From assembly GCF_020921035.1 (NCBI RefSeq), contig NC_063155.1:26467294-26531293 (forward strand): a stretch of 64,000 nucleotides of DNA, in the 5' to 3' direction. Below are positions 36,395 to 48,087 of this stretch, piece after piece. A program made the position numbers and the translations under genes. The notes beneath the pieces are model-generated. The model was not told where the DNA came from and did no database searches. It saw only the letters and a program-made list of their open reading frames with translations. The stretch comes from Rhodamnia argentea. Lineage: Eukaryota; Streptophyta; Magnoliopsida; Myrtales; Myrtaceae. Each line of letters opens with the position of its first letter. The stretch's first letter is position 1.

Positions 36395-36909
36395 AGGCGC
36401 CAATAATAACTATTCTATTCCTGAAAACAATTTCAATTTCCTGGATAAGTTTCTGAGCAAAAAAACGTATTAGATAACGACACAAAGTTTATGTTCCTGA
36501 AACAGCAATTCATTTAATAACACACATACAATTTCTACGGCTGCGATAAAGGCTAGGATTGCGACAAGAAGTGGGGCTAGTATTGCAATAAGCGGATGGC
36601 GGCAAGGGACCGAGGGCTGATGATTGGCGGATAGCAAACGGTGACAAGCGGCTGAAGATCAACAACTTGCGAGCAGGGATGGTCAACGAGAAGGGTTCTT
36701 ATTTCTATTTTTGTTCTAAAGATAGAAAGTGGAAAATTTCTACTTCTCATTTCTATTACAAACTTATTTTTGGGCTAAAAGTTTTATCCTGAAAATAGAA
36801 AAATAAAATTGCATTATTAAGCAGATTTCTATTTCAGACCTGTTCCTAGAAACAAAAAAAAAAAAAAAAATAGAAAAACAGAGAAACATAATACTTATCA
36901 TGCGCACCC
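36395..36909. mobile_element. Diverged PIF/Harbinger-type MITE
   Basis: The right end (inverse GGGTGCGCATGATAAGTATT) matches the Harbinger-type ends at 22054 and 37987. The left end near 36395 (GGCGCCAATAATAACTATTC) is a weaker match. The interior at 36690-36850 shares long wording with 22300-22440 (AGAAAAATAAAATT, CAGATTTCTATTYCAG), so the two are members of one family. Confidence 0.5.
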
Positions 36910-37983
36910 TAAAAGTGGTCCCTAGGGAATTTGATCCTCTATGTTTGCTTGAATTTCGCAAATAATATTAAAAGTACTTATTGGTATTTGTTATAGAAGA
37001 TCATTAAACACACATTTAAAGAAAATTCTTGACTTTAAACATAGATTGGGAATCTAGTTGTCGAGGTCCAGTCTGCTAGAGGCCTTGGCCTAGCCGTCGA
37101 TGCCCTATTCCAAGCCTTTCCTCGGGGGATCAAGATATTTTTCCTAGCCACAATTAAATCTTAAATGCGGATAATGACGTTCAACTTTCAAAATTAAAAA
37201 AAAAAAACATTTCTTGTATTAGTAGATCAAACAATAAATGCATTCAATGGATTTACTCCAAGATTGTGGTGTGGAAAAACCCAAGGTCATCGAAAATTGA
37301 TTTGATTTTGGGCGGATTCAAGCGGTGAACATTTAGAGATCTCTTATGGCAGTTCAAGACTTTTTCCTTTGTTTGGATTGTCTTTTCTTTTTTATCCCAC
37401 TCTATTTTGGGAGCTTGTAAGTATAAATAATTTTCTGCAGCTGATTTTGGGTGAATGTGGAAACCGGTTCAGCCATTCGTCCAGTTGACAATGATGATGT
37501 TCATGACATGACTCCATAAATTCTCCGAGTTAGGCCCCGCTCCCGGATTTAGATTTAAGTCTAGATTTAGGATTTCACTCTCTCGAACTAGATCTAGATA
37601 TAGATCCGGGAATTCCTTATAGGTATTTGATATATATTCTTTCAATAACATACTGATGTTCGTGTTACGTCGAATTTAAAATGTGCAATGCAAGCCGTTG
37701 CAAATAGTGTGAGAGTTCTCGATGTGTGCTCATCTTTGAATTTGGTGATCGGACGTCGAACTTTTATGGTGGCAGTTCTAGTCTTAAAGGATGAGAATGT
37801 GCCTCTAGCTGCAAAATATGTTTTGTTATTTGCTTTTCGGTATTTGCTTTTTTCTATAGTTATTTGGGAATTGTTAAGCTTGAAAGCATTCTACGTAGAG
37901 TATCATCCTGATTAATGAATGGAATCTTTCATTCAACTCACATTTTTTGTTTTATCTCAAATCAAAAACAGATTCTGAGAGTT
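36910..37983. other. No gene recognised
   Basis: AT-rich DNA. A 75-codon frame at 37688-37915 resembles nothing known to me. Confidence 0.3.
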
Positions 37984-38879
37984 TTAGGGCGTGCATGACA
38001 ACACTTCTGCTTTACAAATAACTTCAAAAGTAGAAGTTGATTTTTTAACTTCTCCTTCAAAAGCAAAAGTTGATTTTTCTACTTCTGCTTCTACTTCAGA
38101 AGTTGATGTCTGATCAAAGAAAGACGTTTGATAACAAGACAAAATTTTTGCTTCTAAAATAAAAATTCATTTGGTAACGATTGAAAATTTCTACTTCTAA
38201 AACGTTATTAATACAAAAATATTCTACGAAAAATTATTAATCCTAATCAAATGAAGAAAAAAAAAGACTATTTATTGACAAAAAAAAAATAAAGTAAACA
38301 CGTGGATCAATCTAAATGAAATGCAAACACGAATAATCGAACATGAAACATCGTCGGGTATATAACCAACTAGACCATAATGGACATTGTTCACCACCTA
38401 TTGTGAAATAACAACTAAAAAAAATACAAATGAAAAGATTATTTGGTTCTTCCGTAATTTCTTTTTCTTTTTCATGTCCCCTTTCGTTTTATATATATAC
38501 AAAGAAAACGCAAATCTGATTCTACATTATTTTTGTTAAAAAAAATCGAGGCTGCCTTTTATTAAAAGAAAGAAAAAAAACTGTCGAAGCAGAGGCCTCA
38601 ACTCGACAAATAATATACGAATTGGGTTCTCCTTTGAAGCTGTCCTTGAACATTCCTGTCTAAAAAAATGCTAGAAGACTATCTTTCGGAGGTTCCTATT
38701 AACCTTTGGTCTCGAGATATAAGTGCAAAAAAAGTGACCTCAAACATGGATATATGCGAGATATCCCACTTGACCAACTACATGATTGCCGAGCAACACA
38801 AAAACCGCAAAACCAAAATCAGTTAGGATAAAGAGAAATAACAGAATTCATGGTCTTAACATGGCATCAACATATTCCA

Positions 38880-39385
38880 CATTACTTGAGCTGTAATGTC
38901 AACTTGATTACGAGTTCACCGATTTCGAGAAAATCAAGGGTCTCGGCCCGGCGAACACGAGTACATGAACACGGAAAAGAGAAAAGGAACAGGGGACAAG
39001 CCAAAAACATCCACTCAATACTTGAGCTGCAATGTCAACTTGTCAACTTGTACTTGAGCTATAATGTCAACTTGTACTGAACCAAATGAGTGCTTGAGTT
39101 GCAAAGTCAACTTGTCTTGCTGAACCCCACAACTCTAGACTAGACAATTGCCAGGTACAAGCCAAAAAACAGACCTACAACACAACAAATTCACCGGCTA
39201 ACATTAAGAACATTGCCAAAAAGAGAGCCATCTAGAATGCAACAAAAGTTCAGTCTAGGAACAAGATTTTAGACTAAAAAAAGAACGTTAAAAGAACGTC
39301 AAGTAAGGCTAACATTAAGAACATTGCCAAAAAGAGAGCCATTCGGAATGCAACAAAAGTTCAGTCTAGGAACAAGATTTTAGAC
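38880..39385. repeat. Direct repeats inside the Harbinger element
   Basis: The phrase TTGAGCTGCAATGTCAACTT recurs four times with small changes at 38885-39115. A unit of about 80 bp beginning GGCTAACATTAAGAACATTG occurs at 39197 and 39307, a 110-bp spacing. Both lie in the non-coding part downstream of the transposase. Confidence 0.7.
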
Positions 39386-40825
39386 GCAAATTTGTAACCA
39401 CATCAAGTAGAAGAACTTGCACATATGTCAAGTGTCAAATCAGATGAAGATATAGTGAATGTGATCTGTTACAAACATCACTAAAGACGAGTATAAGACT
39501 ACATCATGATTTAGAGATAGAACGTAACTAAAGAGAATGAGGAATTCACAATGATGCACAGAAACAGAATGGACAATACTATGCCGGAATAAGTGATATA
39601 TTTCATAATCATGACCATGATGTTCATTATCTACCTTGCGCTATGTCAATGATTCAAAAAACATATGCGTATGATGCTCATTCCGGAACTGAAGCTATGA
39701 TAGCTCTAGTCCAAGCCCTTGTTCCAGGAAAAGGCACGGTCGCAAACAACATGAGGCCAAGCCACTGAAACTCTTCCACGGGGCTAGCCTTACTTGCATG
39801 ATGAATTGAAACTACTAGTGTTCCGCAACATGAACAACAATGTTTTCTTCACACACTAATGGGTTAATTATCCACTTGATATTGCATATGAAATAGGGAG
39901 GAAAGATAAATTGCAACTTCCGCGAGCTTTTAGATTATACATTCTAACCTCACTAAGCATTAAATGTTATGAAGATCGTATTTAGGATGAGTCTAGAAGA
40001 CAGATCCAACGAGCATCTATGATAGAACAATAGGTTTCACAAGTAGTAAACACGCTACCTGCCATGGTTATATCCAAAATCTAATTGCAGAGCAACCTTG
40101 TTACCGATCTACTTTGGGCTCCTCACTCTTGTCGAAGCCATTCACTCGTACAATGTAAACCTGAAAATGGCAATGTCAATGGCGTTTCACTTAAAATGGT
40201 AGCCAAATGAATGAGCACCATCCAAGAGGAAGTAAAGCATTGTACGAAATGATATACATGCAATTCACAGTTAAATTTGTGTTTACAACATCATATGTGA
40301 TGACAGTACTATGTAAAGCCAAACACACTTCTCCCCTTCAATCTATATCCATGATATTTTTAAGTCCTTATAAATTCTATGATCCATCAATCTTTGGCAA
40401 AAGAAAGAGATGATAAAAAGATACGCCTAAATTAGCAGCACTTGGAAGCAAGAATCGATATCACACAAATATAAATTCTATGAACTCCATGTTTTAGGAA
40501 CTTGTTCAAGTTGTCCTCATGTTTGACTCAAGCATGACCATCAACCACAAGCAGAAAACCAAAAAGAAAGTAAATTTACTAACAAACAAAAAATTCAGTA
40601 CCCACAAGCAGCAAAAAGGAAGATCATCATAGTTATCTTCGAGCTAATAGAGGTAGAAAAGCAGCCCTGTGTTTGTGTGTAGCATCTCTTGGCATAAAGT
40701 CACGGTTCGTAGGAGGTAGAGAGAGTGCGGGAGGTGGCTCCGTCCCCGACATCCAAAATATTTACAACCAAAGCTTTATCTCAAAATTCATGTCATTCAA
40801 CTATCAAAAAACAAAAAACCCAATA

Positions 40826-42211
40826 TCATGGAATCTCGTCCATATAATGATCACTTGCTATTTTATTGGCAATATGTTTCCTAAGAATGTTCATCTCGGT
40901 TCCCTCCTCGGTCGATAAAACGCATGTAACCTCATCATGCGCAGGTTCACACACATACTCCGGATTCCCATATTCGAAAAAATTCCTATCCCTCTTGTCT
41001 TGATCACGGATGTAATTATGGATAGCACAACATGTTACTACAATATGTGCTTGCTTTCTAATTGAAAATGGAGACATGTGTCTCAAAACAAAGAAGCGAT
41101 TCTTCGAAGCCGCAAAGGATCTCTCAATGATATTCCTTAGTGAAGAATGCTTATAGTTGAACAACTCTCTTGCTCTTGTTGGTCTCGCATTGCTTTTGAA
41201 ATCATTTATATGATATTGTTCACCTTTAAAAGGTGTTAAAAATCCCGGAGTTGATGCATACCCGGAATCTACCACATAGTATTTGCCTATAACAAAGCGT
41301 TCATAGATTTATCATGGTATGCACCTGCAACAAAATCATAAAGAAAATTTCTCTTAGAATGAACAAATACCTAAGGGTGGTCGAGGAAATTGTAGTTCGG
41401 GAGTCTCAAGTGCTACCGATGGCACCCGATAATCGTTAGCCGATCCTTCCCAACTAGCATATACAAATGTAAATCTCATATCAAAGGAACACACACATAG
41501 CACATTTTGAGTGGTAATTCCCTTTCTACCTTTGAATCGGATTTGCTGGGCAACAGGTACGGCAGCATGAATATGGGTGCCATCAATAGCGCCTACGTAT
41601 CCTTGTCAGAGTTATGAAAGACTAGCATCATACAACGTTACCAACAAAATTAAATCGTTTGTGCAAATAACGTATGAAAATCTTACCTTGAAGTAAGGTT
41701 CATGCTTAGGATTTAAAAGAATCTCTTGTGGGACGACATCAAAGGGAGGTGGTACGATAACCTCCTTTGCTAATTTTCGAACCGCTTTCAATGCTAAGTT
41801 AAAATACTTACCGATAATCTGTCCCGAATGTTGGAATCTCTCACACAAATCTCTATTAGAGTTCTTGTGAGAAATCGTACATAAGAAAATCCTAACATGT
41901 TCATCTATTTTAAGATATCGACTATCTTGTAACCAACCTTTTGCTTTCGGCAAACCACACAAGTTAAGAAATACATGTCTCTCCATACTAAAAGCTTTGA
42001 ATGCTCTATCCGAATGTCCATGAAGAACCTCCCTCATCCAGTTAGGTCCCGACAATATCTTGTCTCTAACAAGTTCTCTCGTGTGCATGGACCTATGCAA
42101 CTCAGTAAGGTACAACCATGCCGTCGGTAAAAAATAATCATCCTCATCAAAGTCTTGATCACCCGATAGAGTTCCTTCAACTGAAGCTATTTGATCATTT
42201 ACCCCCTCCAT
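40826..42211 (-). pseudogene. PIF/Harbinger DDE transposase, one-base frameshift
   Basis: Exons on the minus strand are 42211-41687, 41601-41371 and 41286-40826, with GT-AG introns and about 405 codons, the usual size. The N-terminal part has the conserved pre-catalytic region (DSRYLKIDEHVRIFLCTISH, ERFQHSGQIIGKYFN). The catalytic triad is visible: D in GAIDGTHIHA, D in VVDSGYASTPGF and E in NIIERSFAASKNRF. The first junction does not keep frame: exon 1 ends in phase 0 but the GAIDGTH exon needs one extra base, and the sequence at the junction is one base shorter than the usual codon series before VGAIDG. All else is open, so the break looks recent. Family role: cuts and joins the element ends, acting with the Myb-like partner. 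Confidence 0.85.
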
Positions 42212-42501
42212 ATTACTTAAAAAATGAAAGGTGTGAACTAATAAGCTACCTTATCACAACATAAGCCATCACGGGGAAGTGGAAGGTGAAAACAAAAAGT
42301 AATTAAGGAAGCTATAACATATCTACTGATAAGTAAGGAATATAAATAATAATCGGCGGATAACTAGCAATCCAAAGTAATCGACATAAGTCACGACATA
42401 ACCATAGTAGCATAATAAAAACAAAGCCAAAGTGTATCAAATACATAGGTCTTCAGTGAAATGAAGCCATATATAAATTCATAGCGTTTGCAAATATCTA
42501 C

Positions 42502-43512
42502 TTAAATAGAATTAAAAAGTGCAAGTCTCCATCCGGGTTCTGTAAGGACGAAAGCCTCTCTCCAAGCAGCATTTAAGTAAGCATGGTTCATTGCTTTGGT
42601 GTAAAGGCTTGGGTCCATGTCCGGCATGCCTTTCAAGATGGTAATCATAGCTCCCATGGAGTAGGGGTCTACAGGTTGTGGAGCGTGTGAGGTGACAGAG
42701 GTATGTGATGATTGACTCATCTTCATTTTGACGGCTTCTTGAATGACTTTGCAGATGCTGGCAAAATCGTATGCAACGCTCTTTCTCCTCCTTTTGGAAT
42801 TTGGAGTCCTATCCAACTTGTGCTTCTCACAAGTTGGGGTAGCTGTCTGTTCATTATCGAACCCATCTCCAGTTTGGCATTCATTACCCGACCCCTCTCC
42901 AACCTGTGGATCTCGTCCTCCTAATTCCTTACCACCGTCATTTTCACCAAAAGCACCATTGTCACCATCATTTGATGACACAAACTCCTGCACATTTCCT
43001 GTTGTATACTCCCCAGTAGCATATGTATCCTCAAACAAAATACAAAGATGATGATACAAAGGAAGCCATTCATTCCTGAATTTGGCCCATTTCGGATTAG
43101 CCTGCGCCATTTGCAAAAGAACATACATAAGCAATGTTATTAAAGTATGCATAGAAAGAAAGAACCAAAAGACCAAGTAAGGTTGTACCTTGATATGAGA
43201 CCCCCAAACAGTGTCATTCTCCACGACAACCTTTTTGTTTATATTATCCCATCCAAATCCCGATTGGCTAATAAGCTTCTTAAAACTACCGTATTCGTCC
43301 TTCGGTTTGAAAGTCTTGTTCTTGAACCGAGCTAGAGTATACTTCTGTCTTGTCCGTTTATTGTACTCTCACCGAATGTTATTCCACCCCGCTTTGTTGA
43401 AGGTAGTGGTAATTCGATTTCCCTTTTTAACCTCGTCTACCATGACACTTACAAACAATTGGGTCAATTGGTCGGTCCACTTTGCAATGACTGTGTCTTT
43501 GTGGGAAGCCAT
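42502..43512 (-). pseudogene. Harbinger partner protein with Myb/SANT-like domain, one nonsense codon
   Basis: Exons are 43512-43189 and 43101-42502 (GT-AG), 308 codons. The N-terminal trihelix reads MASHKDTVIAKWTDQLTQLF, then FNKAGWNNIR, an in-frame TGA at codon 48, EYNKRTRQKYTLARFKNK, and KKLISQSGFGWDNINKKVV with WGSHIK; this is the Myb/SANT-like domain of PIF-element ORF1 and related plant proteins. The C-terminal half has an acidic linker and a basic KRRRK cluster (NLS-like). The TGA stands where a Glu codon would fit, and the rest is open. It lies upstream of the transposase on the same strand, the standard order. Family role: nuclear import and DNA binding for the transposase. Confidence 0.85.
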
Positions 43513-45437
43513 TTAATCTAAACTGGTTGAGTATAAGATGATGCAATTCATTAAATTCAATTACAACATTCCTCAAATTCATAAAGAACATGCTTATACG
43601 CATTACAAAATAATAATAAATAAAAAAACATATCATAGCAATGGAGGGGGGGATACCATCTATTTATTGGCAAATCCAAATAAAAACAGTCTCGATAGCC
43701 GATATCTGCTGCGAGTGGAATAGTCTTTGCATACCTATCAAATTCAAAGTGTCCGATTTGATCGGTTAGGGCAAATTTCCAACCATTCGGGGACAAAAAA
43801 GTAAACAACTGAATTTGATGCAAGAACTAAATGCCACATCATACGCTTAAAGGAAAGCTCCATTGAACAACAATAAGCCCCATAATGCCTTTTGACATGA
43901 AATGGTAGGCGATCAAACACCAGCATGCAAAAAAAGATGAGTGGCAAAGATTGAGGGATCAAAAGCCATAGTAGAAAGTTCACTCTCCCTAAATTCTTTG
44001 ATTTTTCCTTTTCCATGGGAAGCATGTACTTCTCCTGCTAGACTACCTAAACACACGGTTTAGCCAGGGAAGCATAAGACCGAGGGCAATGACAACAAGC
44101 ACCTCCCTCCTCCCATCTTTTTCCCTATTCATCCTCCCAATTCCCGTCTTCTTTTCCTCTTTCTTCTCAAACAAAAACCTAAGAATATTTACTAATCAAT
44201 TATGCATAAGATTTGTAATTGTGAAATATGATGCTCTAATATAGCAATTAGCTCGACAAGGATCAATAAAATTGTGACAATAAGCGTAGTGGAATAAAAG
44301 TATACTAATAGATGGCACCGGTACAACATGAACGCTTTGACTGAACCCGAAGAAATTTGACCGAATTTCTCATGGAAAGAAAAAGAACTTCCCGACCATT
44401 CCATCGATTATAGAGCATCTTAGCATGAACAAGTAAACGATTAACATGAATTTTCTATACGATGCAGTCTTAAGTTGCAATGCCTTGTATGAACGATTTT
44501 GCATTCCCAGCTATATCCTCTTGTGAAAGAAAAGTCAATAGAAAGAAAGGGCTTTGGATGTCCCATCGTGTCCCCTGTTGCAAGATTGTAGTTGCATCTA
44601 ACTAAACTTATTTGTAGTACATCTGATGGCACATGAGACAACCAAAGCCCTTTCTTTCTGTTAACGTAGCTTGGATTTAGTCAACATTTGACTAATGAAA
44701 ACCCTAAAATCGAATTCAAGATAAATGCAACACAAATGCGAGGGAGAAAACCCTAACCTCCAGCAAATCTGAGTTGGGGATAAGCATGCGTCGAAGATTG
44801 AGGTTGAGCTTCACGGTAGGGAGATCGGCTTTGCGGTGGGTTACTTGTACAGAGAGCGAGCGAAGTGGGAGATTTTGCGGTCGGTCACTTGTACAAAGAG
44901 CGGCTGAAGTTGGAGATTCACAGCTTCGTGGTGGGTCACATGTACATAGAGCGCGCGAAGAGATAGACAGGTGCTCTTGTAACTTTTTGATGACAAGCGA
45001 AGAAAAGCTTCGTAGACGAGCGAAGAGTCGACCTTCTCGGACGAGCCAAGAGAGAGCTTCACGGATGAGCAAGGAGTTGACCTTCGCAGAGGAGCAAAGA
45101 GAGAGCTTTGCTTTGTCGAGCTTCGCGGCAGCGAAGACGGACCTTTGCTTCGTACAGAGGACGGATGAGCGAAACACCACCAGAGAGAGAGAGGACACGA
45201 GAGAGATAGAGAAATATGAAAAGGAAGGGCTAAAGAATGACAAGTTACTTTTTTTTACTTCTAAGAACTTTCTCAAAAATAGCTTCTGAAAGAGAAAGTT
45301 GTTTCAGAAGTAAAAATATACAATTACGAACCAAACGAATTTCGCCGTCAGAAATTGCGTTACCAAACGGATTTACGCTTCATAAGCACTTTTGGAGCAG
45401 AAATTTAGCTTCAAAAGTGTTACCATGCGCGCCCTTA

Positions 45438-45898
45438 GTTTTGCTTTTTTCTTCCCCGTAGAGCTCGACGAAGAAGCATACCTTTTGGAGGGTGCTAAAA
45501 CTCGGATTTTAGTATTGAAATCGATATTATGATGCCCTAAACATCTCTACTTACGTATGCAATGAAGTCGGGAAACATCATGACATTGGAAACAAGCCAA
45601 CTCCACCAAACATTATAATTGCTCTAAACAAAGAAAGAAAGTTGCACCTAGAGGTTAGAACCTAACAGAAGTTGTGCAACTTACGATCAAAAGAAATTGA
45701 ACAAAGAGAGACGTAACACGGTTGCTAACTTGATTAAGAAAAATAGTACCAAAATGTAACTGTTTCTAAGCAAACTATCTATCTATTGAACACTCCCATT
45801 GTGACAAGGATCATGCTCTTTGTTTGTTTGGTGTCTCGGTATATTTTAACCGCCAGTAAAGTTAATAATTTGTTGAGCGAAAAAGTATTAGCCTTAAG
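45438..45898. other. No gene recognised
   Basis: AT-rich spacer between the Harbinger element and the next MITE. Confidence 0.3.
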
Positions 45899-46131
45899 CT
45901 TTGTTTGTTTCACGATAAATGGATGATTTGGAAAATATTTTCCTAAAATAGATTGCTCGTATTGCACACAATAATGAATAGACGAAAAATATTTACATCA
46001 TCCACAAAAATATCGAGACATAAATTATTGCCGATAATTAAACATCTCTCGTTGACTAATTATTTCAATTGATACAAGCAATCGCTTGTAGTCAATATTT
46101 TTCAAATCATCCATTTTTCACAAAACAAACT
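45899..46131. repeat. MITE with long inverted ends
   Basis: GATAAATGGATGATTTGGAA near the left end is mirrored by TTCAAATCATCCATTTTTCA near the right end, and the pairing extends to about 35 bp. The element is about 230 bp and has no coding capacity. Confidence 0.65.
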
Positions 46132-46161
46132 GAATCTCGGAAAGTCAAACTTTTACCTTGA

Positions 46162-47102
46162 GGTTGCGCTTGGTCGTCGGGATAAAAACCAGGAGATAAT
46201 ATGTTTTATTCTATCCTATGTTTGGTAGATGTCCAGGATAGGATAAAAGGAGATATAAAGGGCATATAACCTACATAAAAATATCCTATGGGAGGGAATG
46301 AGATAGATCTAGATAGGATTTCTTAAGGGAACAGACACGAGAAACGAAGCTTTTTTCACAACCATTGCTTCTCCTCCGCGCCAGGCCATCTCTCCTCCTC
46401 ATCGGGCCACCTCTCCATAGTGCTGAGCCACCTCTCGAACGGAGGACCGCCTCTTCGGCTGTGGCGGCCATCAAGTGTGACCACCTCTCTAGCGGCGCTA
46501 GGCTGGAGTCTTCGGTGACAAAGCTGGGTATCTCTATGACCTCGTTCTTTAATCGATAGTTTGGTGTGATACGAGATTACGTTCCTCATTCTTTAATTGC
46601 TTAAACCTTTTCAACATTCGAAAGGCATCTAAAACATGTTATGAAGAACTTGAGGTTAATCATTGACTTTCAAGGTAGTTCTCTTGGACGGCTTGCATGA
46701 ATACATCTTCAACTTGTGAAAAAAAGCTGAATAAATTCATTGTTCAACACTTGTTTTCTTGACAAGACAACGAGCAAGGCTAGTGAGTCATTTTCAAATG
46801 ATTCAACTCCAAATCAAGATTCCCGATTCTACTGGGTCCGCTTGATCGATATCTTACCCGAATTTAGATGGCACAAATCTCCGCTCAACAATAACTAATT
46901 CATCGGAATTCATCACTAAATAATTTCTAAAGTGTTATGATGTTTCAACAAAATAGAGTCGATCTCGGTTGCGCGTTTCCTCTACTTATTCAACATTATA
47001 TCCGCAGTACACCAAATAGTAAATAGGATATGAAAAAATCATTGGATTTCTTATCCTATTTTGACTAGAAATCCGGACAACCAAACGTAGTCTAAAAATA
47101 TA
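46162..47102. repeat. Probable non-autonomous TIR element
   Basis: The left end GGTTGCGCTTGGTCGTCGGG and the inverse of the right end GACTACGTTTGGTTGTCCGG match at most positions. Subterminal AGGATAGGATAAAAGG and TTATCCTATTTTGAC also mirror. No clean duplication was found, so superfamily is undecided. Confidence 0.45.
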
Positions 47103-47215
47103 ATAATCAAAAGCACACATAATCGTTGAAAGGAACAATTTTTATTGCTGTTTCCAATTTTGAGATTTAGAGGCGAACCGTGTAGTAGGCTAAAAATTTT
47201 GCCTCTATTTTTATT

Positions 47216-47655
47216 AGGAAAAAAATCACCAAAAACCTTAAACTATGACAACCGTGACACATTTACCCTAAACTTTTTTTTTGTGACATCAAAAATCCAA
47301 AACTTTTACTCATATAACACATTTGTCCCAAACTTTTTCTTATGACACCGAAAACTCTAAATTTATACCCATGTGACATATTTATCCAAAACTATTTTTT
47401 ATGACATCAAAAAGCCTAAACTTATATTCATGTGACTTATTTACTTCAAAATTTGGGATAAATGTGTCATATGCCTACAAGTTTGGGATTTTTGGTGCCA
47501 CAACAAAAATTTTGAGGTAAATATGTTGCACGGGCACAAATTTGGGGTAAATGTGTCGCATGAGTACAAGTTTAGGGTTTTTTGTGTCATAAAGAAAAAT
47601 TTGGAGTAAATGTGTCACAACGGGCATAATTTAGGATTTTTGGTGACTTTTTCCC
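47216..47655. repeat. Foldback element with TGACACATTT arms
   Basis: GGAAAAAAATCACCAAAAAC at the left is mirrored by TTTTTGGTGACTTTTTCCC at the right, and ATGTGACAYATTTRYCC-type phrases repeat in both orientations across the whole element. No coding capacity. Confidence 0.65.
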
Positions 47656-48087
47656 TTGTATTGTTGTTGTTGCAATAAATCGATGGCTGTGATTTATCGA
47701 TATACTGAGAGGAGCTTCGTACTGTCACCATCCGTCAAGCTTTATATTGGTTGGGGGTGGGCTAAATTTCCTATTGAAATCAATTTCGCTCAAAGCTTAG
47801 CGCCTAACCCCAAATGGATCCTCCGGGCCCAATCACCAACCACCTTTTCCGTCAACACATGGGTAGGCCAGAAAACTAAATCCGATCCATTCCTGATCCG
47901 ACCCGGAATTCATGACCCGTGATAAGCAGGATTCGGTTCGGATCCGACTTTCCCCAGGTTCATCCAGCACCATCAATTTGGGAATCAATCTCTCCGCCGG
48001 TCACCTCCTGATAAAACTCTCATAAACCCTAAAACCCTCGGTGTCACCGTCTCTCCTGGACCAATTTCGGCCGGGAAAATCGTCGAC

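Larger units (their letters stand above)
37987..45434 (-). mobile_element. Full-length PIF/Harbinger transposon, 7.4 kb
   Basis: Inverted ends GGGCGTGCATGACAACACTT (left) and GGGCGCGCATGGTAACACTT (inverse of right) agree at 17 of 20 positions. TTA at 37984-37986 and at 45435-45437 is the standard 3-bp PIF/Harbinger target duplication. Inside, on one strand, lie the two genes expected of an autonomous member: a Myb/SANT-like DNA-binding protein and a DDE transposase. Copies of AGAAGTTGATTTTT-like wording cluster within 150 bp of the left end and TACTTCTAAGAA/TTCAGAAGTA near the right end, suggestive of transposase-binding sites. Both genes carry one disabling change, so this copy is probably inactive but recent. 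Confidence 0.9.

Noticed and set aside
36146..36403. An 85-codon minus-strand frame beginning MAPLSIGPSFF
   Set aside because: It has plausible composition but no recognised motif, no visible neighbours or splice partners, and ends near a MITE border. I could not support it as a gene.
44774..45289. A 171-codon plus-strand frame near the right Harbinger end
   Set aside because: It has an overlapping minus-strand frame of similar length, is Arg/Ser-rich, contains internal short repeats and lies upstream of ORF1, where the promoter and leader are expected.
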